From contig JAHZKX010000059.1 in the NCBI GenBank assembly GCA_022600195.1, forward strand, positions 1 to 64,000: a DNA stretch of 64,000 nt, written 5' to 3'. Under the pieces are notes generated by a model that saw only the letters and a list, made by a program, of their open reading frames with translations, was not told the DNA's origin and made no database searches. Source of the stretch: Planctomycetota bacterium. Lineage in GTDB: Bacteria; Planctomycetota; Planctomycetia; Planctomycetales; Planctomycetaceae. The translations under genes and the position numbers were made by a program. Below are positions 58,634-64,000 of the stretch, piece by piece; the first letter of the stretch is position 1; the number at the start of each line of letters is the position of its first letter.

Positions 58634-58851
58634 CTCAGAGGGTTTCGCTCGAAACGTCCGGTTTGTGCTTTGATTCCATTTCGACACGAACATGCCGGAA
58701 AAAATTCAATATTTTTACTGGTAGTTCGAATGAGATGTGAGACAATGCAGGAATAAGGTCAGTCTGCTGAAAAGTAGAGTGGACTTGAGAGAGTTAAGCA
58801 TCAAAAGTTTCTGAATCACACCGATATCATCGATATTGAGAGGAAGTTGCC

Positions 58852-59415
58852 ATGTCAACCACTGAAAATCAGGCTGACCCCGTTCACGTTTCTACTGAAG
58901 AAGAAGCAGTCGAGCAAACAGAAGCCGAGCAAAGCAAGAAGAGCGAAACCTCGGGAATGCATAACTCGATTGAACGTTTACGATCTGAATTCGATAAATT
59001 ATTGGGTGTTGCAGTAGAGCAGGGAGAGCGTGCGTTGGATAAGCTGGGCATGCTTGGAAATGAAGCGGTCTGGATTCCGCGGGTCGACCTGCTTGAATTG
59101 GAAGAACAGGTACAGGTTTCTTTCGATTTGCCCGGAGTGACGGCTGACGAAATCAATATCACACTGGCAGGAAATATGCTGACAATCACCGGCACAAGAG
59201 AGACCGGGACGACTGCTACGAGCGGTCAAACAGTTCGCATGAGTGAACGGCCTTCAGGAATATTTCGGAGATCGGTTCCCATGCCGATTGCCGTTGATCC
59301 TGACCAGGTGACAGCGACTGTCCAGAATGGCGTTGTCACTGTGATGTTAGAAAAGTCTTCCACCGTAAAGCCACGACAGATTCCGATCAAAAGTACTACA
59401 GAAACGGGCGTCTGA
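58852..59415 (+). CDS. Hsp20/alpha-crystallin small heat shock protein
   Basis: A 187-residue protein with an acidic N-terminus (Glu-rich, about 12-32) and an alpha-crystallin domain at about 75-180. Visible landmarks are VDLLELEEQVQVSFDLPGV, MLTITGTRE, and the closing VQNGVVTVMLEKS (the A-x-x-x-n-G-v-L motif of the family). It should act as an ATP-independent holdase. GAGAGGAAG lies 7 nt before the ATG. The spacer to nqrM (218 nt) suggests a separate promoter. Confidence 0.92.
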   Translation: MSTTENQADPVHVSTEEEAVEQTEAEQSKKSETSGMHNSIERLRSEFDKLLGVAVEQGERALDKLGMLGNEAVWIPRVDLLELEEQVQVSFDLPGVTADEINITLAGNMLTITGTRETGTTATSGQTVRMSERPSGIFRRSVPMPIAVDPDQVTATVQNGVVTVMLEKSSTVKPRQIPIKSTTETGV

Positions 59416-59427
59416 TCCTGTTGTGAA

Positions 59428-59453
59428 ATGTGATCAGGGTTGCCTGATCACAT
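59428..59453. terminator. Hairpin between convergent genes, overlapping a stop codon
   Basis: ATGTGATCAGG (59428-59438) pairs perfectly with CCTGATCACAT (59443-59453) around GTTG. On the - strand it covers the last codons and the TGA of the HlyD gene. No clean T-run follows on either side, so bidirectional termination is only likely, not certain. Confidence 0.5.
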
Positions 59454-60795
59454 GGACGTCAACTGAAGTGCCGGATTTCAGGTTCATGCTGGGGGCGATA
59501 ATCAGTTGATCTCCGGCTTTGATTCCTGAGCGGATCTCGGCTTCGAAATCGTTCATGACGCCCGGCTCTACATCGAGCAGGACTGTCTTTGAGTTTCGTA
59601 CGAGGAAGGCCTGCCATTGGCCGGAGCCATTACGGAACAGGGCCGACCTGGGAACTTTAACGACATCTTTTTTGATCTCGGTAAAGATTTTGACCCGCAC
59701 GCGGAAGTCCGTTCCCAGCTCCCGATTTTGTTCTTGTAACTGTTTCCAGATATTCTCATTAAAGCTGATAATGACTTTGACGCGCTGCTGTTCGACTCCC
59801 AGCGAAGATATTTTTGTGAAACCTTTGGGGTAGATGCGTTTTACTTTTCCCTGCACTGGTTCGTCTCCAATGGCGGGTCCTTCGATGTCAACGGGCGCAC
59901 CGATTCGAATATTTCCCACATACTGAGACAGTACATCCACCTCGACTTCCAGATCTTCCAGTTTTCCGATTTCAAGTAATACTTCGCCCGCTGATAACGT
60001 TCGTTCGTTGGAATAATATTTCGTGAGAACCGTTCCGTCGATGGGGCTTTGCATCGTGGCCCGTTTCAGATCGCGTTCTAACTGTTTCAAATGTGCGCGT
60101 GCTTCTTTTTGTTCCTCATGTAAGACGGCTTCGCTAAGCTCTTTTTTCTCTTTATATTTCTGGATCGAAATTTTTCCAATCTGCATGGCACTTTGAACCG
60201 CCTGCAGAGAGCGCCATGTCAAAATGTCTTTCTGATAATCGACTTCACTCTGTTTTTTAAACAGATCGGATTCATTGAGTTCGCTTTCTGAAATGGCGTT
60301 TTTTTTCACGAGCTGGTACTTACGATCAAACTCATCTTTGGAAAATTGCCATTTGGCCAGGCTGGCCTCTTGTTGCTTGCTGGCTGCAGCAACCGTCAGA
60401 TTCATTGATTTCAGAAACTCATTAAATTGAATCAGCGAATTGTCTTCAAGACTGTCATCCGCCTGCTCGATGATTTTTCGGGCATATTGCTCCACTCGGA
60501 ATTTTGCTTTGGCCACTTCTGCTTCCAGGTCAAATGTTTCCATCACAGCCACAACCTGACCTTGCGTCACTTTCTGATCTTCCGAAACCTTGATGGGCAG
60601 AACACGACCATTTAATGGCATGGCAATGCGGTAGACTCGGGGCAGCGTGGTCTTGGCACGTTCTTCCACAAATGCTTTGACCTCGCCTGTTTCAGCTGTG
60701 GTTACATCAACGGGTAGAGGCGCCGGCGATGCGAGGTAAAAAATTCCCAGGCCGCTTAGCAAAATCACAATGATGATTGTCGTTTTTCGGGACAT
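59434..60795 (-). CDS. HlyD-type periplasmic adaptor of an ABC exporter
   Basis: About 453 residues from the ATG at 60795, chosen since AAAGGAA lies 7 nt ahead; the frame continues upstream inside the permease gene and is not translated. The N-terminal helix (about 5-22, TIIIVILLSGLGIFYLAS) anchors an adaptor with a biotinyl-lipoyl segment (about 57-82, NGRVLPIKVSEDQKV), a long coiled-coil hairpin (about 90-250), the return lipoyl strand (SPIDGTVLTKY) and a beta-barrel. MacA/HlyD-like adaptors link the pump to a TolC channel. Its gene lies 2 nt after the permease stop codon, so the three genes form one operon. Confidence 0.85.
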   Translation of the reverse strand: MSRKTTIIIVILLSGLGIFYLASPAPLPVDVTTAETGEVKAFVEERAKTTLPRVYRIAMPLNGRVLPIKVSEDQKVTQGQVVAVMETFDLEAEVAKAKFRVEQYARKIIEQADDSLEDNSLIQFNEFLKSMNLTVAAASKQQEASLAKWQFSKDEFDRKYQLVKKNAISESELNESDLFKKQSEVDYQKDILTWRSLQAVQSAMQIGKISIQKYKEKKELSEAVLHEEQKEARAHLKQLERDLKRATMQSPIDGTVLTKYYSNERTLSAGEVLLEIGKLEDLEVEVDVLSQYVGNIRIGAPVDIEGPAIGDEPVQGKVKRIYPKGFTKISSLGVEQQRVKVIISFNENIWKQLQEQNRELGTDFRVRVKIFTEIKKDVVKVPRSALFRNGSGQWQAFLVRNSKTVLLDVEPGVMNDFEAEIRSGIKAGDQLIIAPSMNLKSGTSVDVHVIRQP

Positions 60796-60797
60796 GG

Positions 60798-63182
60798 TTA
60801 TTCCTTTACATTCAGAGCCGTCAACCAGTTCATGTTCTGAATGGTTTTTTGTACCGGCCAATGTGATATCAGTGTAAATAAGATTCCCAGCAGGATGGTA
60901 TAGATCCAGCTCATAGTGGTAATCGTAAAAGGCATGCGAAATAACTCGGTATCGTAGGCAATATTGATTGCTTTGGAAGCCCAGTAACCGGCGGGCAAAC
61001 CTAAGAGTATTCCCGGCAGGTTGACGCACAAACTTTCTCTTAGAAAGATCGAACCGACTTCAGCAGGCGTGTAACCCAGCACGCGGAGTGTGGCGATTTC
61101 CTGCTGACGTTCTGAGAGCGAAATCAGGGACGCGTTCAAAATGCTACCGAAAAAAATCAGGCAGGAAAAGACGATCACTACCACAATCATCACGACCATC
61201 TGGTCGATCAACACTTCCCGCAATTTCTCTTTCTGGTCTCGAATGGAATTGACCGATTGGATGGCAGGTAACTGTTTGAGTTGTCGATAAATCTGCCGCG
61301 TGGCCGCTGATTGGGGTTTGGTTTTCAATTGAACGCTGTTCAGGGAATTCGCTTCACCCATCAGTCGATTCAAGTATTGAAAATTGGCATAGACGGTTAA
61401 TCCCAGATAGCTGTCAATGATTTTCATCACGGGTACGCGCCGCATCGTACGGTCACCGGCAACGGGAATCATCTGGATCGAGTCCCCCGCTTTGATCTGC
61501 AAAATGTCTGCCAGTTTGCGAGTTACCAGAATTCCCGTCTGAGGAACGATGACCCGATTCCCTTCCGTGTCGCGGGGAATCGTCAGGCGGGCATCGCTGA
61601 GAATTCCGGAGATCGCCACTTTCTTTTCGTGAATTCCGTTTTTCAGGGTACAACCAACCTGAAAGAGTGGCTCAGCAAAGTCCACGCCTCTGATTTGTTG
61701 TGATTCGTAAAACGCGGAATAATCACGATCATCTTTAAAGCTGATATCGATATCACTCAGCAACAGTTTGTCATATTGAAAATTCAGTAAGGCGAAGGCG
61801 CCGTCATACATCGAGAATGTCACCAGGAGCAGCATTGCACCGACTGTTGCAGACAACACGCCTCCCAGAGTGCGCGTTCGATTGCGAAAGATATCCCGCA
61901 GAACCAGTTGCCAGCGAAAATCCAGAGAATTCCAGAATGCGCGCCACTTTTCCAGCAAAATCCGTCTGGCGCGCAGTGGAGGTTTGGGTCGCATGGCTTC
62001 GGCTGGCGAGAGTCGGACGACCGAGCGGACACCGCGAAAGGTTCCCAGGACCGCAAAGAAAATGCTGATCAGCATTCCCAGCAGAATGATCCGCGGATAA
62101 AGCTGATTCGTTAATGAAGGGAATTCGAAAAACTGTCGGTATTGTGCCGTCATGCCTCCTGCCAGTGAATAACCGATGAGAACTCCCAGCAATCCGCCCG
62201 CCAGACCAATCAGGAACCCGAACTGAATGAAATGCAGAAACATTTCCCGATTGGAATATCCCAGCGCTTTAAACGTTCCGACCACAGTGCGTTGCTGCTC
62301 TGCCATCCGTGACATCAGCAGGTTCAAAGCCAGGGCTGCGACGATCAGAAAGATCGTCGGCAGAATCGTCGCGCTGACTTTCAGCCCATCGATTTCACTT
62401 TTTAAAAACCAATGCGAAGATTGTTCTGCTAACGGAGTTTTTGAAATCACGCCATAGTCGTCCAGGTTGAGTTCGAGTTGATCTAGAACCTGACGTACCC
62501 GATTCGGGCTTTGAAATTCAGGCGCCAACTGTCCCAAAATCTGGTTGGCAGCCCCTTCGAAGCCGAAGACGTCTTCCATATAGTCGTGTTTCAAATAAAA
62601 AACGCCATAACTTTCCGGCTCGGGAACCAGTCCTCCCGGACCAATCAGGTAGACAAATTCAGAACTGATGGCGGTGCCGACAACCAGGAGATCCTGTAGT
62701 CGATTATTGAGAATTAACTGAATATGGTCGCCTGGTCGCAGGTTCTGAGCGCGTGCAAATGCATCGTTAAGAATCACTTCTTCCTGCCTCTGGTCGGTGA
62801 AGTAACTGCCCTGCTTGATGACGATCCGGTTGATCGAGGCATTTTCATGGGCTGGCATGGAAACCGCTTTTCCTGAAACGGGCTTTTCGACTCCTTCCAG
62901 GGCAGCGGTCACTTCAAAGACGATGCGAGGCAGAACATTGATGACACCTGGAATTTCCGTGAGTGTTGTGAGATTACCCACGGGTACTTTTTTGAGCTCG
63001 ACAGAAAAATCAGCCATCTGACACAGTCGATAGTAGCTTTGTCGCGAATATTCCAGATTGTCATACGTCGAAGACATCGCAATAAAACAACCGATGCCAA
63101 CAGCAATGATACTTACGATTGCTGTCAGAACTCCTTTGGCAGCGAATAGTTCTCTTAGTAATTTCCGGTGTAGTACTTTCAT
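60798..63182 (-). CDS. FtsX/MacB-type ABC transporter permease
   Basis: A 794-residue membrane protein with two FtsX/MacB permease halves. Helices occur at about 17-35, 270-295, 320-345 and 372-390 in the first half, after a periplasmic (MacB PCD) domain at 45-255, and a repeat of the plan from about 435 with helices near 440-460, 665-690, 720-740 and 765-785. The sequence ALGYSNREMFLHFIQFGFLIGLAGGLLGV is a typical FtsX coupling-helix region. The protein mechanotransmits ATP hydrolysis to the adaptor. Its start overlaps the ATPase stop by 1 nt (TAATG). Confidence 0.9.
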   Translation of the reverse strand: MKVLHRKLLRELFAAKGVLTAIVSIIAVGIGCFIAMSSTYDNLEYSRQSYYRLCQMADFSVELKKVPVGNLTTLTEIPGVINVLPRIVFEVTAALEGVEKPVSGKAVSMPAHENASINRIVIKQGSYFTDQRQEEVILNDAFARAQNLRPGDHIQLILNNRLQDLLVVGTAISSEFVYLIGPGGLVPEPESYGVFYLKHDYMEDVFGFEGAANQILGQLAPEFQSPNRVRQVLDQLELNLDDYGVISKTPLAEQSSHWFLKSEIDGLKVSATILPTIFLIVAALALNLLMSRMAEQQRTVVGTFKALGYSNREMFLHFIQFGFLIGLAGGLLGVLIGYSLAGGMTAQYRQFFEFPSLTNQLYPRIILLGMLISIFFAVLGTFRGVRSVVRLSPAEAMRPKPPLRARRILLEKWRAFWNSLDFRWQLVLRDIFRNRTRTLGGVLSATVGAMLLLVTFSMYDGAFALLNFQYDKLLLSDIDISFKDDRDYSAFYESQQIRGVDFAEPLFQVGCTLKNGIHEKKVAISGILSDARLTIPRDTEGNRVIVPQTGILVTRKLADILQIKAGDSIQMIPVAGDRTMRRVPVMKIIDSYLGLTVYANFQYLNRLMGEANSLNSVQLKTKPQSAATRQIYRQLKQLPAIQSVNSIRDQKEKLREVLIDQMVVMIVVVIVFSCLIFFGSILNASLISLSERQQEIATLRVLGYTPAEVGSIFLRESLCVNLPGILLGLPAGYWASKAINIAYDTELFRMPFTITTMSWIYTILLGILFTLISHWPVQKTIQNMNWLTALNVKE

Positions 63183-63934
63183 TACCAGGTAACCAGCCTC
63201 GCAGCAATCGGATCTGGATTGAGTTTCGTTTCGGCAATGGTGCCGGAACCGATGCGAACGACTCTTTGTGCCATCTGCCCGATAGCAGAATTATGTGTAA
63301 TGATGACAATCGTTTTTCCCAGTTCCCGATTCAAATTTCCCAGCACTTCCAGGATCATGCGTCCGGTGGAGAGGTCCAGCGCGCCCGTGGGTTCATCGCA
63401 GAGTAGTAAATCGGGGTTTTTGACCAGCGCGCGGGCAATAGCGACGCGCTGTTGTTCGCCACCTGAGAGTTGCGAGGGGAAGTGATCAACCCGATTTCCC
63501 AGGCCAACGAGTTCCAGGGCTTCCGTCGCAGACATCGGCGATTGACTGATATCCGCGGCGACGATCACGTTTTCCTTAGCGGTGAGCGTGGGAACCAGAT
63601 TATAAAACTGAAACACAAACCCAATATGCTCTCGGCGATACCGGGTGAGTTCCTGTTCGTTGAAGAGAGAAATATTTTGATCTCGAAAAGAAACGCTACC
63701 CTCTGTGGGGACATCAATTCCACCTACGATATTGAGTAAAGTGCTTTTACCAGACCCGGAAGGACCAACGATGACCAGGAATTCACCGGCAAAGACGTCA
63801 AGGTCTACATGATGCAAAACCGGGACTGAGACATCTCCAGTTGTGTAGGTTTTGGAAATGGATTTCAGTGAAAGCAGTATTGGTTTCTCTTCGATGAGAT
63901 TGGCTGGTACTACTTCTGCATCGGGTCCGGGCAT
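63182..63934 (-). CDS. ABC transporter ATPase (LolD/MacB-type)
   Basis: A 250-residue nucleotide-binding subunit with Walker A VGPSGSGKSTL (about 57-67), Q-loop FVFQFYNLVP, signature LSGGEQQRVAIARALV, Walker B LLLCDEP and the family extension GALDLSTG. The signature and length are those of the MacB/LolD/FtsE group that works with FtsX-type permeases. It is the first gene of a - strand operon with the permease and adaptor. No TolC-type gene is adjacent in this window; its outer membrane partner would be encoded elsewhere, possibly at 9966. Confidence 0.93.
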   Translation of the reverse strand: MPGPDAEVVPANLIEEKPILLSLKSISKTYTTGDVSVPVLHHVDLDVFAGEFLVIVGPSGSGKSTLLNIVGGIDVPTEGSVSFRDQNISLFNEQELTRYRREHIGFVFQFYNLVPTLTAKENVIVAADISQSPMSATEALELVGLGNRVDHFPSQLSGGEQQRVAIARALVKNPDLLLCDEPTGALDLSTGRMILEVLGNLNRELGKTIVIITHNSAIGQMAQRVVRIGSGTIAETKLNPDPIAARLVTW

Positions 63935-64000
63935 GTTAGTGATCTCTGAGCAGATTAAATTTTGTCGCAGCTCTAAGCGGGCGGAGTCCCTTTTCCACTC

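Overview
The window looks like chromosomal DNA of a marine-type planctomycete, most like the Gimesia/Planctomyces maris group. This is an inference from gene content: two secreted sulfatases, two DUF1080 (3-keto-disaccharide hydrolase) proteins, an FG-GAP protein, a DUF6677-type protein, very large signal peptidases with zinc-finger-like inserts, and an alternative complex III operon joined to a caa3 oxidase. GC content is moderate by eye. I see no insertion sequence, prophage, CRISPR array or rRNA; the only RNA gene I can support is an initiator tRNA at the left edge.

Layout. 1-9.6 kb: tRNA-fMet, a sulfatase, a DUF1080 protein, a DUF58 protein, several secreted or lipidated unknowns, an FG-GAP protein, and a GAF-HlyD fusion adaptor. 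10-14.5 kb: a divergent lipoprotein TolC-family protein, infC (apparently starting at ATC) and a Gfo/Idh/MocA oxidoreductase. 15.1-29.6 kb: a single + strand respiratory cluster with actA, actB, actC, a fused actD-actE, actF, a small membrane protein, SCO, coxB, coxA, coxC, coxD and a second subunit III-like gene. 29.8-34.5 kb: two tandem enlarged signal peptidases I, then lptB. 34.5-46.9 kb: mixed housekeeping and unknown genes (FabH-like enzyme, DUF6677-like protein, SDR, ErpA/IscA-type protein, YhaM-like nuclease, dapF, DUF2752, two paralogous lipoproteins, lepA, ROK kinase). 47-50.8 kb: a second sulfatase and a Gfo/Idh-DUF1080 fusion. 51.2-58.6 kb: a complete Na+-NQR operon, nqrABCDEF-apbE-nqrM. 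58.8-64 kb: Hsp20 and an ABC export operon (ATPase, FtsX/MacB-type permease, HlyD-type adaptor) on the - strand.

How the genes work together. The NQR operon encodes a sodium-pumping NADH:quinone oxidoreductase with its covalent-flavin transferase (ApbE) and iron maturation factor (NqrM). ACIII oxidises the resulting quinol and should pass electrons through six heme c groups to the caa3 oxidase, whose CuA site would be loaded by SCO. The window therefore encodes a nearly complete aerobic chain from NADH to oxygen. The sulfatases, DUF1080 and Gfo/Idh proteins fit the planctomycete habit of degrading sulfated or oxidised glycans. The signal peptidases, LptB and the adaptor/TolC/ABC genes serve the cell envelope.

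The points I find most worth a second look are the ATC start of infC, the tandem signal peptidases with Cys4 and lectin-like inserts, the GAF-HlyD adaptor facing a lipoprotein TolC with a long disordered tail, a 20-bp perfect palindrome upstream of an unknown lipoprotein, and the ROK kinase lacking two zinc cysteines. None of these proves a new system; most of the window is recognisable core metabolism.
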